A stretch of 64,000 nt of DNA from SAR324 cluster bacterium (GCA_028282885.1 JANQGX010000088.1:62001-126000), one strand, 5' to 3'. Shown: positions 52,380 through 62,770, numbered from the stretch's first letter. Notes: generated from the sequence alone by a model not told the origin. Program-made: numbers and translations.

Positions 52380-53465
52380 CTACCCGTTTTGGATATAATC
52401 CTGAAATGCCATTGAACTCATATCGTTTATCTTCATGGTTTTTGCCGTTCTTCCCGTATATCGATAGTCCGTTTCCATTAGAGTATTGGCTAAGTTGATG
52501 AGCGAAGTAATCGTTGGAGTTCCCACCTGATACATTCGACCGATCTCTTCCAGTGGCACCAGACCGGTGGGCACCTCCTCATGCAAATACCTGACATTCA
52601 AAGTGGTTGGAGCTGCAATATTTTGATAAGCCGGGTTGCTTCGAATCATTTCCGACAGCGGGGCTTCAGGTAAACCGTAGGACTCACGAAGCCACTGGCC
52701 GACGGGATTGAGTTGAACACTGGCTTTGGTGCCAATGGCCAGTCGTTCCTGATCAATGGATTTTATGATATTCACCACGTGAGGCGTCGCCGAATCCTTG
52801 TAAAACAGGAACTCCATTCCATTATCTATCCTGGAAGCATTAAGAAGGGTCATACTGGTATGAAAAATGGCCCCTATATTGGCAAGACTGGTGCTGCGGA
52901 TGTCCTCAACAAGTCTGAATTGTGGAATCACAGGGTGAAGATGTTCGTAGATTTTATCTCTTAAGTTTCCCGGCATCACCGCTATATCCACGCTGTTTTT
53001 TATTCCTGCAATCATAACCGAAGTTGCTGATTTTTTCCTGCAGGCAAACAAAAGCGTTTGCGCCTCGACTACCGGTTGCTCAATCCCCGCCTCTTTCAAC
53101 CTGGCATAGACTTCCAACGCTCCCCCTGTTCTCCCCGGGTTTAAAACAATTATAGATTCCCTGTTGATCGAGTCTTTGATTACATCGGTTAGTCTGCCAT
53201 GGATATGGGCAGGAACGGTAACCATGACAATACTCGCTTTTGCCACAGCTTCGGCAATTGATCCGGCAACCTTCACCCGGGATGTCCCGGAAAGAACACC
53301 GGTTGCCTCGATAACACCTGTCTCCCGGATCGGGTCAAGATTCTCATCAAATTCCTCAAACTCGGACAGAATCACCGGGAAACCTTTCAAACCCAGATAA
53401 GACGCAAAGGCCATTCCGCCGTTACCTGCACCGATGATGGCAATCACCGGTTTTTGCACACTCAT
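52380..53465 (-). CDS. Octopine/nopaline-dehydrogenase-family oxidoreductase (361 aa)
   Basis: N-terminal Rossmann motif IAIIGAGNGGMAFASYLGLKGF, MVTVPAHIHGRL, IVLNPGRTGGALE, then ODH-type C-terminal helical domain (NIGAIFHTSMTLLNASRI, where H is the catalytic residue). Opine dehydrogenases reversibly make or break N-carboxyalkyl amino acids. GGAGGTCGCAAT precedes the ATG. An opine-like substrate is one idea for this operon. Confidence 0.85.
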   Translation of the reverse strand: MSVQKPVIAIIGAGNGGMAFASYLGLKGFPVILSEFEEFDENLDPIRETGVIEATGVLSGTSRVKVAGSIAEAVAKASIVMVTVPAHIHGRLTDVIKDSINRESIIVLNPGRTGGALEVYARLKEAGIEQPVVEAQTLLFACRKKSATSVMIAGIKNSVDIAVMPGNLRDKIYEHLHPVIPQFRLVEDIRSTSLANIGAIFHTSMTLLNASRIDNGMEFLFYKDSATPHVVNIIKSIDQERLAIGTKASVQLNPVGQWLRESYGLPEAPLSEMIRSNPAYQNIAAPTTLNVRYLHEEVPTGLVPLEEIGRMYQVGTPTITSLINLANTLMETDYRYTGRTAKTMKINDMSSMAFQDYIQNG

Positions 53466-53486
53466 ATTGCGACCTCCTTTAATAAA

Positions 53487-55343
53487 TCAGGACAATGCTG
53501 TGACCGTTGCTTTTTTAATCCTGAAACACAACAGAATTGTAAAAACCACCAAAGCTAATCCGATAACATCTGTCATCCAACCGGGTAGAATCAGGCAGGC
53601 TGCCGCAGCAACAAACAAGAACCGTATTAATCGGTTAAGCGGGCCCATAAACCACCCTTCCAAGAAAACGGCCACAGCCCAGCAACCAATCAGTCCCGTA
53701 AACACGGCTTGTGCGATTTCCTTCCACGTTCCGATTAGCAGAAATGAGGTGTGATAAGAAAAAACAAATGGCAGGAAAAATGCGGCGATACCCAACTTTA
53801 CAGCTTGAATAGCTGTTCTCATTGGCGGCGAACCGGAAATACCGGCCCCCGTGAAAGCAGCCAGTCCCACAGGCGGGGTTATCCCCGAAAGACAGGCATA
53901 TATAAAAATGAACAGGTGTGCGGCCAGGGGAAGAATACCAACTTCGATCAAAGAGGGAGCCAGCACGGCAACACACAGTAGATATGAGACAGTAGTCGGC
54001 AGTCCCATACCAAAGATTAAGGCTACCAACATAGAGAGAACAAGGGCCACAAACTGAAATCCGCCGGAATAGTCAATGATAATCGAAGCCAGTTTCATCC
54101 CGAATCCGGTCAATCCAACTGCCCCGACGACTATACCGGCACAGGCACAAGGAGCGATGACAGTAATAATTCCACGACCTCCTTTTTCGAGCGCCCCCAA
54201 TATTCCCCTGGGAGACAAACGGGTCTGTCGCCTGATGTAACTAACCAGTATTGTTGAAATCATGGACCAGAAAGCGGCCTTTATAGCTGAAGTTTTAAAG
54301 ACAACCAGCATGACGATCAGAACGATCAGGGGGATAAGGATATATCCCTGTGATTTCAGCAGACTTGAAACGACAGGCAGATCTTTTTTGGGAATACCTT
54401 TTAGCCCCGTCTTCGCAGCTCTCAGGTCGATAACAATCCAAATGGTGACAAAATACATAACCGCCGGTATCAAGGCTGCGCGTATGATCGTCAGATATGA
54501 CACCCCCAGAATTTCCGCCATGATAAAGGCACCGGCCGCCATAATTGGGGGCATGAACTGCCCGCCGATGGATGCCGTGGATTCAACGGCCGCTGCAAAA
54601 GTGGGACTGTAGCCACTGCGCTTCATCATGGGTATGGTAAAGGTTCCGGTGGCCGCCACATTGGCGACAGCACTACCGGAAATACTACCAAAAAAAGCAC
54701 TCGAAACCGTCGCAATCTTCGCCGGTCCGCCCCTGCGCGACCCGGCCAGGCCTTTTGCCAACTCCATGAAAAAATCTCCGGCTCCGGTGGCTTCCAAAAA
54801 GGCTCCGAAAACGAGAAACATGGCGACAAAGGTACCCGCAACTGCCGTTGGGATGCCCAAAATGCCATCATAGGAGTAGAGGGTTGTAATAATCCTGGAA
54901 AGATTGTATCCCCTGTGTCCGAGCTCCCCGGGTATATACTCTCCTAAGAAGGCATAAGCGACAAAGATAATTGTGATGATCGGCAATCCAAGCCCCACAA
55001 TCCGCCTGGTTATCTCAATCACCAAAACAATAGCGATTATCCCCATAACCAAATCCGCCGTTGTATTGTCAATACCTCCCCGTTCCATTACATTGTCCAC
55101 CTCAAGCAAGGCATAGATAAAGGTAACCAGGGATAGTACGATCATCAAGGCATCGATTGCCGCGCCTTTTTTACCCCATTTGAGGGGATACATAAGGATG
55201 CCAAGCAGGCATGCTGACAGCACTACGATCGAACGAAAAACGTTTGGAGGAGCAGGATAAAAATTTAACGTAAGTATATAAAACAAGGAGGATGCTACGG
55301 CTATCACTGCAATCAGGAATGCTATAAATCGGTTTGGTTTCAT
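53487..55343 (-). CDS. TRAP transporter fused permease, TAXI type (618 aa)
   Basis: About 17 hydrophobic segments, with an N-terminal DctQ-like region and C-terminal DctM-like region: FGSISGSAVANVAATGTFTIPMMKRSGY, SIGGQFMPPIMAAGAF, LIFGMGLPTTVSYLL, YACLSGITPPVGLAAFTGAG. It serves with the TAXI binding protein upstream. The start ATG overlaps the stop of the small ORF upstream. Confidence 0.9.
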   Translation of the reverse strand: MKPNRFIAFLIAVIAVASSLFYILTLNFYPAPPNVFRSIVVLSACLLGILMYPLKWGKKGAAIDALMIVLSLVTFIYALLEVDNVMERGGIDNTTADLVMGIIAIVLVIEITRRIVGLGLPIITIIFVAYAFLGEYIPGELGHRGYNLSRIITTLYSYDGILGIPTAVAGTFVAMFLVFGAFLEATGAGDFFMELAKGLAGSRRGGPAKIATVSSAFFGSISGSAVANVAATGTFTIPMMKRSGYSPTFAAAVESTASIGGQFMPPIMAAGAFIMAEILGVSYLTIIRAALIPAVMYFVTIWIVIDLRAAKTGLKGIPKKDLPVVSSLLKSQGYILIPLIVLIVMLVVFKTSAIKAAFWSMISTILVSYIRRQTRLSPRGILGALEKGGRGIITVIAPCACAGIVVGAVGLTGFGMKLASIIIDYSGGFQFVALVLSMLVALIFGMGLPTTVSYLLCVAVLAPSLIEVGILPLAAHLFIFIYACLSGITPPVGLAAFTGAGISGSPPMRTAIQAVKLGIAAFFLPFVFSYHTSFLLIGTWKEIAQAVFTGLIGCWAVAVFLEGWFMGPLNRLIRFLFVAAAACLILPGWMTDVIGLALVVFTILLCFRIKKATVTALS

Positions 55344-55564
55344 GTTATCTGATCGGCAAAAATAATAAATCCGGACGATGAATCAAGCCTTAACTGAAGT
55401 TTTAATTTCGGTTCCGTATCATTCACCTGATGAAACCGGGGGATTCGATCCACAGGCCCTGAAAAGGAGTGAATTCCGGTTCTGTTGGTTCGGCTTTCCA
55501 CATACTCCAAGGTATTTCTTTTCGTGAGCAACTCCCCCGAGTTCCAGGCGGTTGAAACAGTCAA
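55340..55564 (-). CDS. Small ORF between the TAXI gene and the TRAP permease (74 aa)
   Basis: The frame opens with TTG right after the binding-protein stop and its TGA overlaps the permease ATG (ATGA), which favours real coupled translation. The product, starting MTVSTAWNSGELLTKRN, is soluble and basic. Operons of this type often have a DUF1850 gene in this place, but I cannot confirm that relation. A GTG or internal TTG could also be the start. Confidence 0.45.
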   Translation of the reverse strand: MTVSTAWNSGELLTKRNTLEYVESRTNRTGIHSFSGPVDRIPRFHQVNDTEPKLKLQLRLDSSSGFIIFADQIT

Positions 55565-55567
55565 ACG

Positions 55568-56554
55568 CTATTGAACCGGCATCAGATGCGCCGGAATCTT
55601 CGCTCCCTGTTCCAGGAAGTATTTAGCTGCTCCCTTGTGATACGGCACCGTAGTGTACTTAAGATTGGCCAGCCGCATCCCGGATTTCATCTTGGGTTGA
55701 ACTGCGGCAATCGTGTTCACATTGCTGTAAACATGCTTGACCAGTGCGTACACAAAATCTTCCGGAAGATCTTTGTCACATAGGAACAGATTATACAATC
55801 CGAAATTGGATTTTGCTTCGGGCACAGCTTTGTACTCCCCGGCAGGTATTGTTAAATACACATATTGGGGAAAGGCTTTTGAAAATATCTCCTTTTCCTT
55901 TGTGTTTAAGGTGATTATTTCAACCTTATGTTGTGTTTCCAATTGGGTAACCACCGTTGCCGGCCAGGCAATGGAGAAACCTGATACGGTACCGTCAACA
56001 AGCGCCCTCGAAGCATCGGAGGTTGGGAGATTTGTCAGGTTGGGTTGAACTCCCAATGCTTTAAATACTCTTCTGCCAAAGAGCTCATTGGAGCTTTTCC
56101 TGGGACCCACACTGTAGGATCGGTCTTCAAGGTCTCTGATGCTTTTAACCCCGGTCTGGGCAAGGGATACAAACATATATACTCCAGGCCAGCCGGGAAG
56201 CAGGGTCCTGACACGATCCTGTTTTTTATTTTCAAAGGCAAACTGTCCATGCCAGGCTTCCCAGGCCACCTCGGTAGCTGCCAAACCGATATCGATTTGA
56301 CGGCTTTGCAGCAACTGAACATTATGTTTGGAAGCACCGGTGATTTCCACCGATACGCTCAACCTGTGATCGGGCATTTTTGAAATAACTTTAGCCAACG
56401 CACTGGCCCCCAGGTAAAATCCGCCACCCGGACTTGCCGATCCAACCGAGACCCTCCTGGGCCATTTTTTCTGATCGGCCAAGACTCCCTGGCTGAAAAA
56501 CAGTGACAAAGACATAACTGCAATCAAAACAACCTTCATTCGAATAGCTTTCAT
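55568..56554 (-). CDS. TAXI-family TRAP substrate-binding protein (328 aa)
   Basis: Signal peptide (VLIAVMSLSLFFSQGVLA) followed by the TAXI pattern: RRVSVGSASPGGGFYLGASALAKVI, VEITGASKHNVQLLQSRQIDIGLA, and FGLYNLFLCDKDLPEDFVYALVKHVY. TAXI proteins bind carboxylates such as glutamate or 2-oxo acids. An AAGGAGA element lies 10 bases before the ATG at 56554; a TTG at 56563 is possible. Confidence 0.9.
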   Translation of the reverse strand: MKAIRMKVVLIAVMSLSLFFSQGVLADQKKWPRRVSVGSASPGGGFYLGASALAKVISKMPDHRLSVSVEITGASKHNVQLLQSRQIDIGLAATEVAWEAWHGQFAFENKKQDRVRTLLPGWPGVYMFVSLAQTGVKSIRDLEDRSYSVGPRKSSNELFGRRVFKALGVQPNLTNLPTSDASRALVDGTVSGFSIAWPATVVTQLETQHKVEIITLNTKEKEIFSKAFPQYVYLTIPAGEYKAVPEAKSNFGLYNLFLCDKDLPEDFVYALVKHVYSNVNTIAAVQPKMKSGMRLANLKYTTVPYHKGAAKYFLEQGAKIPAHLMPVQ

Positions 56555-56618
56555 CGGACACAATCTCCTTTTATGTTTACAGTTAAAAAAGCTCTTTCAG
56601 ATTAATCCATGTATGGAA

Positions 56619-58265
56619 TCAGGTAAATGTAACTTTGCCGGTTTCATGATCCATTCCGATCAAGGTTTCATCTCTGTCTTCCGGCAAACCATAACCACCG
56701 GAACCTGGTGTTTGTACGCTCAAGATATCATTTGGTTTAAGTATGATGTCCGAGTTTTTGGCCGACTCCAATACAGTCTCATCCGGGGTACCCGGATTGA
56801 TGACGAATTTACCGGTTTTACCCGGCTTTCCACCCAAAAGTCCCCACGGCGGAATCTTTTGCCGGTCTCCATGGGATGCAAAGGTAGATTCGTGGTCAAG
56901 TATACGGATATCACGTCTCAATCCCAATCCACCCCGGTATTTTCCCGCACCTCCGGAATCTGCGATCAATTCATATCTTTCCACCAGGAGCGGATACTCT
57001 CTTTCCAGACTCTCAACCGGAAGATTGGAGGAGTTGGTAACATGCACCTGAACACCGTCCATACCATCCTTGTCCGGTCTCGCTCCAAAGCCACCACCCA
57101 AGGATTCCAGGTATACATAAGTCTGGTTTGTCTCGGGATGAACCCCGGAGAATAAAACTGCCGTTACCGTGCTGTGACATCCGGCCACAATTCGTTCGGG
57201 AATTGCCTTGGCCATGGCCCCAAAAACGACATCGACAATCCTTTGGCAGGAATCGGTTCTGCCGGCAACGGCAGCGGGGGGATTGGCATTAACGATACTT
57301 CCTTCGGGGGCTATTATCTCAACAGCACGATAATAACCTCCATTAGCAGGAATCGAGGGATCGACAATCGATTTCAGGGCATATAAAACCGTTGCCTGAA
57401 GCGCCTGATAGACGACATTGATCCCTCCCCCGACCTGGGAAGACGTTCCTGCAAAATCGAGTTTTATCGAATCACCTGCAATGGTTATCTTCACTCGCAT
57501 GAGAACGGATCCTCCGCCAACGCCATCGTCATCCATGTAGTCCTCGAACTCATAAACCCCGTCCGGGATGCTGCTGATACCGCTACGGAATTTCTGTTCT
57601 GCAAACCGCATCCATTCATCCAGTGATTCGGTAACCGTCTGCCATCCGTAGCGTCGGAAAATACTGACAACACGATAATAACCTGTCGTATTGGCGGCAA
57701 CCTGGGCTCTCAAATCTCCGACCCTCTCTTCAGGGGTTCGGCAGTTTAACAGAATAATATCAGTTATTTCCTCCTGCATTTCCCACTGGCTGACAATCCT
57801 GACAGGCGGCAACCTTAGTCCTTCCTGAAAAATGCTATTACAATCCCCTGACAGGCTACCGGCAACCTTTCCTCCAATATCCGAGTGGTGAGCGATATTG
57901 GCTACAAAGGCCACGGGCTTCCCTTCGAAGAACACAGGCGCGGCGATAGTAATATCCGGTAAATGGGTCCCGCCTCCGGAATAGGGATCATTCGCCAGGA
58001 ACATATCCCCTTCCCGAATCGTCTCCACCGGATACTTCTTCAATATGGCTTCAACAATTCCCAGCATCGATCCCATATGAATCGGAATATGTTCAGCTTG
58101 AACAATGACTTCACCATTCAGACTTAAAATGGCTGTTGAACAGTCTTTTCGTTCCTTGATGTTTGTGGAGTACGAGCTCCTAATCAGCACCATCCCCATT
58201 TCTTCCGCCACTGAAAGCAAAGCGTTTCCTATCACTTCCAGGGTAATCAGATCGACCATTTTCAA
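56619..58265 (-). CDS. hyuB: Hydantoinase B/oxoprolinase family protein (548 aa)
   Basis: HyuB features: MVDLITLEVIGNALLSVAEEMGMVLIRSSYSTNIKERKDCSTAIL, FLANDPYSGGGTHLPDITIAAPVF, HHSDIGGKVAGS, and GGGFGARPDKDGMDGVQVHVTN. It should form a complex with HyuA for ATP-dependent opening of a hydantoin-, oxoproline- or acetophenone-like carbonyl compound. The start overlaps the HyuA stop by 4 bases (ATGA). Confidence 0.9.
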   Translation of the reverse strand: MKMVDLITLEVIGNALLSVAEEMGMVLIRSSYSTNIKERKDCSTAILSLNGEVIVQAEHIPIHMGSMLGIVEAILKKYPVETIREGDMFLANDPYSGGGTHLPDITIAAPVFFEGKPVAFVANIAHHSDIGGKVAGSLSGDCNSIFQEGLRLPPVRIVSQWEMQEEITDIILLNCRTPEERVGDLRAQVAANTTGYYRVVSIFRRYGWQTVTESLDEWMRFAEQKFRSGISSIPDGVYEFEDYMDDDGVGGGSVLMRVKITIAGDSIKLDFAGTSSQVGGGINVVYQALQATVLYALKSIVDPSIPANGGYYRAVEIIAPEGSIVNANPPAAVAGRTDSCQRIVDVVFGAMAKAIPERIVAGCHSTVTAVLFSGVHPETNQTYVYLESLGGGFGARPDKDGMDGVQVHVTNSSNLPVESLEREYPLLVERYELIADSGGAGKYRGGLGLRRDIRILDHESTFASHGDRQKIPPWGLLGGKPGKTGKFVINPGTPDETVLESAKNSDIILKPNDILSVQTPGSGGYGLPEDRDETLIGMDHETGKVTFT

Positions 58266-60316
58266 ACCTCCTTCAGATGGATAACCAGGTTTCCAAACTT
58301 GTCGGCTTCAATCCTGTCACCGGGTGGAACAACAACGGTTGAATCCATCTGCTCCAGAATCAGCGGCCCTTGGGCTTTAAATCCGGGACCTATCTCCCTT
58401 CTTTTCATGACCGGTGTACTGACCGGTGTACTGTCTCGAAAATAAACATCACGACAGGTTTCCCCGGAAACGCAATTTATCCCTGATTCAACCAGGGGTA
58501 GCTTGGGTTTGGACACCAAGCCCGTGGATCGCGCCCTGCAGTTCACAACGATAATTTGAGCATCACGATTGGAATACCCGTACGCCACTTGATGCGACTT
58601 GTGGAATCCCTCCACAGCCTCCTGAATCAATTCCGGTGTAATTGAGGAGATACCGGTTCCGATTGGAATTGTCAGTTCGTAGTTTTGACGGGAGTAGCGC
58701 ATATCGAGCGACCAGCTAATGCTTTGCCGATCTGTTGGAATACCTTCGGACACCAGCCACTCTATTGCATCGGAACGGATCTGTTTGAATTCCTTGTCAA
58801 TGGTTACAGCCGCCTCGGGAGTTCCGGGCGCCATGATGGTTTTGACATAATCCGATTTAATATCGGTGGCCAGCAGTCCCATGGCACAGAGAATACCCGG
58901 TGCTGTCGGGACCATAACCGTTTTGATTTCCAGCTCTCTTGCCACTTCAACCGCATGTAGCGGTCCGGCTCCACCGTAAGCAACCAGTGTAAAATCCTTG
59001 GGATTATAACCGCGTTCAACGGAAACCACGCGGACAGCCCTCACCATGTTTGAAACCACCACTTTTAGAATTCCCAAAGCGGCCGAAACCAGGTCGAGGC
59101 TGCTTCGGTCACATAGTCTATCAGTCAGTGCTTTTTCAGCCTTGGCCTTGTCTATAATCATCCGTCCTTCGAGCAGTTTTTCCGGATTCAGTCTCCCCAG
59201 AACCACATTGGCATCGGTAACTGTCGGTTCTTCTCCGCCAAGCCCGTAACATGCAGGACCGGGCTGAGCACCTGCGCTCTCGGGTCCGACCTTCAGCATC
59301 ATTCCCTGATCAATCCAGGCAACACTGCCTCCGCCAGCTCCCACGGCGTTGACATCTATCATGGGTATTTTACAGGGAACCCCGGCTACATTGCGATCGG
59401 TAGAAAGCTGCGGATCTCCTTTTTCTATCAGACAGACATCCGTACTGGTTCCACCCATGTCAAAAGTAATAATATTATCAAAACCTGCGGATCTTGAGGT
59501 GTAAATGGCCCCCATTACTCCTGCTGCGGGTCCGGATAAGGCGGTACGCACGGGATACTTACAGGCGGATGAAACGGACATGATTCCGCCGTTCGATTGA
59601 GTGATATAGGGTTTTACCTTAACGCCAATCTGCTGAATCTTGCTGAGGAAATTGGCCATATACCTTCTGATCACCGGACCCAGAAAAGCGTTCAAACAGG
59701 TGGTACTCAGACGTTCGTATTCCCGAAACTCAGGCACCACCTCTGATGAGACCGATACAAATGCGTTTTCAAACTGGCTTTCAACTATCCGCTTAACCCT
59801 GTTTTCGTGCTCCGGATTGGCATAGGCGTTCAGAAAACAGACAGCGATTGATTCAACATTTTGCTGTTTCAGGTTATTCAGAGCCTCAAGTACTGATTCC
59901 TCATCCAGGGCCTTGATGGATTGCCCCTTGTAGTTCATTCTCTCCTCTATCTCCAAGCGCAGGAAGCGGGGGATGAGCGGTATGGGTTTATCCTCGAACA
60001 GATCATAAAGACTGGGACGTTTTTGTCGCGCGATTTCCAAAAGATCTTTGAATCCCCTGGTGGTAATAAGTCCGGTCTTTGCCCCTTTGTGTTCGATAAC
60101 AGCGTTTGTCGCCACCGTGGTGCCATGAGCCAGATAAGCAATCGACTCCGGCTCCAGTGAAAAACGGTTCAGGATGTCCCTGATGCCGTAGTCAATTGCA
60201 TCAGATGGATCCTGCGGCGTTGAGGATGCTTTATGTACCGATACTTCACCGGTATCCTGATTAAAAAGACAAAAATCGGTAAATGTGCCGCCAATATCGA
60301 TTCCCATGCGGTACAT
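58262..60316 (-). CDS. hyuA: Hydantoinase A/oxoprolinase family protein (684 aa)
   Basis: Acetate-kinase-like ATPase fold: YRMGIDIGGTFTDFCLF, YLAHGTTVATNAVIEHKGAKTGLITTRGFKDLLEIARQ, ITFDMGGTSTDVCLIE, VNAVGAGGGSVAWID. Complete length. GGAG is 6 bases before the ATG at 60316; a second ATG three codons later is possible. First gene of the operon, divergent from a sigma-54 activator. Confidence 0.9.
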   Translation of the reverse strand: MYRMGIDIGGTFTDFCLFNQDTGEVSVHKASSTPQDPSDAIDYGIRDILNRFSLEPESIAYLAHGTTVATNAVIEHKGAKTGLITTRGFKDLLEIARQKRPSLYDLFEDKPIPLIPRFLRLEIEERMNYKGQSIKALDEESVLEALNNLKQQNVESIAVCFLNAYANPEHENRVKRIVESQFENAFVSVSSEVVPEFREYERLSTTCLNAFLGPVIRRYMANFLSKIQQIGVKVKPYITQSNGGIMSVSSACKYPVRTALSGPAAGVMGAIYTSRSAGFDNIITFDMGGTSTDVCLIEKGDPQLSTDRNVAGVPCKIPMIDVNAVGAGGGSVAWIDQGMMLKVGPESAGAQPGPACYGLGGEEPTVTDANVVLGRLNPEKLLEGRMIIDKAKAEKALTDRLCDRSSLDLVSAALGILKVVVSNMVRAVRVVSVERGYNPKDFTLVAYGGAGPLHAVEVARELEIKTVMVPTAPGILCAMGLLATDIKSDYVKTIMAPGTPEAAVTIDKEFKQIRSDAIEWLVSEGIPTDRQSISWSLDMRYSRQNYELTIPIGTGISSITPELIQEAVEGFHKSHQVAYGYSNRDAQIIVVNCRARSTGLVSKPKLPLVESGINCVSGETCRDVYFRDSTPVSTPVMKRREIGPGFKAQGPLILEQMDSTVVVPPGDRIEADKFGNLVIHLKEV

Positions 60317-60498
60317 GTAATTCTCCGTGAAATGAATGGAATAATCTAAATTGTCCGGATATCTTCACTACCCGCCTGACTGAAAATCAGGTTCCGTTCA
60401 TGAATGACGAAACGTCTAACGGGAGGATTGCATCTCCGGAAGGAGTAAATTCACCGGTCAGGGCTGACAACCGGTTTCTGTTTATCCTGCTCCCTATC

Positions 60499-60514
60499 AG
60501 CAAGAAGAAGACCA
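60499..60514 (-). promoter_or_regulatory. Candidate sigma-54 (-24/-12) promoter of the hyuA operon
   Basis: On the minus strand TGGTCT, 5 bases, TTGCT matches the TGGCAC-N5-TTGCW spacing, with the invariant GG and GC kept and the CAC replaced by TCT. It lies 185-200 bases upstream of hyuA and faces it. The neighbouring activator is sigma-54-dependent. Confidence 0.5.
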
Positions 60515-60617
60515 CACAGCAACGATTTTTATTTTGCGCTATATTTTCAAAAGGTTAAAGATTGGTTCGAAGCTGGATTCGATTCCGGATGCTGGATTAG
60601 TATTGATCGAAAAGTAA

Positions 60618-60640
60618 CATTTGTTATAGAAATGCAACAA
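60618..60640. promoter_or_regulatory. Candidate activator-binding palindrome upstream of hyuA
   Basis: CATTTGTTATAGAAATG (60618-60634) has inverted CATTT/AAATG arms and overlaps TTGTT/AACAA (60621-60640). It lies about 105 bases upstream of the candidate -24 box, the usual enhancer distance, and 48 bases before the activator start codon. Confidence 0.45.
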
Positions 60641-60687
60641 AAGAATATGGTTCTATTCCAAAATTTTCCCAAATAAAAGAGGTGTTC

Positions 60688-62622
60688 ATGCTCCCCAACA
60701 TCGGTATCATCGCATATCCCAAGATTCTTTCCATCTGCCGGGAAGTCATCCATGACTACCAGGAAATGGCAAATTTTGAATTAATCACAGCAGCCCTGGA
60801 GGACTCTATCCCGATCATCAAGAAAAAAGAGCGTGAAGGTCTGGACATACTGATCACCGGCCCCGGCAATCACAACTTGTTGAAAAGAAAGATTGAAATC
60901 CCTATTATTCCTTTTTATTCGACCACCCAGGCATTGATAAAAGCGATCAGGACGGCACAGGAAGTTGCTACTGAAATCGCCCTCATTTTATCGGTGGAGG
61001 AGATATATGATTTGCCTTTTTTGGAATCGCTGTTGGGTGTTCGCCTCAAACCCTTCTACTGCCGAACCATTAAGGATTACCGGACGAAATGCAGGGAAGC
61101 TAAAAAGAGAGGCTACACAGTTATCATCGGGGGCAGTTATACTTGTGAGTTAGCCGAATCAATGGAAATAAAGGCCATATTCTCGTATGACCAGCAGGAT
61201 ATCTTCAGGGAAGCGATTCAAAAGGCATTGGTGCTATTCGAATATAATCTTTACCTGATGACGAAAAAAACCCAGTTGAACATTCTTCTGCAGAACACCA
61301 ATGATCCGCTGTTTATCGTGGGAAAAGACAAGAAAATCGAATGGATGAATTCCGCAGCGGAAGAGAAGTTCAGTGTCGTAAGCAGCGAAGCCCAGGGAAA
61401 ACTCTTCAGAAGTATCTTTAAAAAAGTCCCCAAGGATTGTCTGAATGCCACATCACCAAAAGAAATCCTCATTTTGTATGATAACAGGAATACGGTTTTC
61501 AATTTTCATCCGATTCAGATTAAAGACCGTCTCGAAGGAACCGTCGTCATGGGACTTCTGGCCGATGAAATTGAAGAGAAGGACAAGAAAATCCGGCAAT
61601 ATGTCCATAAAAAAGGATTCAATGCCAAAGTAAAATTTGATCACTTCATCGGCAGCAGTAATGCCCTTCAAGCCTGCATCGGACAAGCCAAAAAATACGC
61701 CGGATACAACTCCCCGGTACTTATTTATGGTGAAACCGGAACCGGAAAAGAGATGTTTGCCCAGGCCATTCACAATCACGGACCTCGAAAAACCTATCCT
61801 TTTGTGGCCATAAACTGCGCAACCCTGCCCGGTGAGCTGTTGGAGAGCGAATTATTCGGATATGAAAAAGGTTCATTCACAGGTGCCAGAAAAGAGGGGA
61901 AAAAAGGATTGATAGAGATCGCCCACCGGGGGACCTTGTTTCTGGACGAAATCTCATCCCTGGCATATTCACTTCAGGCAAAACTGCTCAGATTGATTCA
62001 GGAGAAGGAGTACATGCGTATCGGGGGTGACGAGGTAATACCCATCGATATCAGAATTATCTCCGCATCCAATCTCAATTTGAAAGACGCCATCAAAGAG
62101 GGTGCCTTCCGCAGCGATCTCTATTACAGGCTTAATACCTTGTACCTAGAAATACCGCCGCTCCGTCAAAGGGGGAGCGATGTGCTGGAACTGTTTTCAC
62201 ACTACATGGTTTTAAACAATCCCGATCTGGAAGGTCTGGCGCAATGGCAAAAGGACACCATCCTCACCGAACTGAATAAGCTGTATTTTGACGGCAATAT
62301 CAGGGAATTACAGAATATCGCTGAACGCTTTGCCGTCATGAATGAGCCTGACCAATTGAAGAAACCAAAAACCCTGGTCAAATGTCTTCATGACTGCACA
62401 ATTGATGCGGACATAAAAAGTGCTCACCCATCCACACCGGAATCAGGAAGTATCAGCTTTGTCCTGAAGGAAGACCTCAAGTCCACCTTAAAACAGGCAG
62501 AAAAGAGCATTATCGCCACTCTCCTTGCCAAAACCTCATCCAACAGAAATGAAATCGCAGACCGCTTGGGTATCAAAAGAGAGACTTTGTGGAGAAAATT
62601 GAGGGAACATGGTCTGAAATAG
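60688..62622 (+). CDS. Sigma-54-dependent activator with PrpR-type sensor domain (644 aa)
   Basis: Residues about 1-185 form a PrpR_N ligand domain (NIGIIAYPKILSICREVIHDYQ, ILITGPGNHNLLKRKIEIPI). A PAS-like region follows (about 195-290). The AAA+ domain has Walker A GETGTGKE, GYEKGSFTGA (GAFTGA motif with S for the first A) and LFLDEIS. The end is a Fis-type helix (NRNEIADRLGIKRETLWRKLREHG). AAGAGG lies 5 bases before the ATG at 60688. It probably senses an organic acid and activates the divergent hyuA operon. Confidence 0.9.
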   Translation: MLPNIGIIAYPKILSICREVIHDYQEMANFELITAALEDSIPIIKKKEREGLDILITGPGNHNLLKRKIEIPIIPFYSTTQALIKAIRTAQEVATEIALILSVEEIYDLPFLESLLGVRLKPFYCRTIKDYRTKCREAKKRGYTVIIGGSYTCELAESMEIKAIFSYDQQDIFREAIQKALVLFEYNLYLMTKKTQLNILLQNTNDPLFIVGKDKKIEWMNSAAEEKFSVVSSEAQGKLFRSIFKKVPKDCLNATSPKEILILYDNRNTVFNFHPIQIKDRLEGTVVMGLLADEIEEKDKKIRQYVHKKGFNAKVKFDHFIGSSNALQACIGQAKKYAGYNSPVLIYGETGTGKEMFAQAIHNHGPRKTYPFVAINCATLPGELLESELFGYEKGSFTGARKEGKKGLIEIAHRGTLFLDEISSLAYSLQAKLLRLIQEKEYMRIGGDEVIPIDIRIISASNLNLKDAIKEGAFRSDLYYRLNTLYLEIPPLRQRGSDVLELFSHYMVLNNPDLEGLAQWQKDTILTELNKLYFDGNIRELQNIAERFAVMNEPDQLKKPKTLVKCLHDCTIDADIKSAHPSTPESGSISFVLKEDLKSTLKQAEKSIIATLLAKTSSNRNEIADRLGIKRETLWRKLREHGLK

Positions 62623-62770
62623 AATTTCGAATTATTTAATAAAATCAATACCTGTCATGAATCTCATTATCGTCAGTTACCGTGGTTAATTGATTCCAAT
62701 TCTACTGATAATACGATGATTCAGTAGCGATATCGATTTGCCGGAAACGTGGAAAACAGCCTATTGAATC

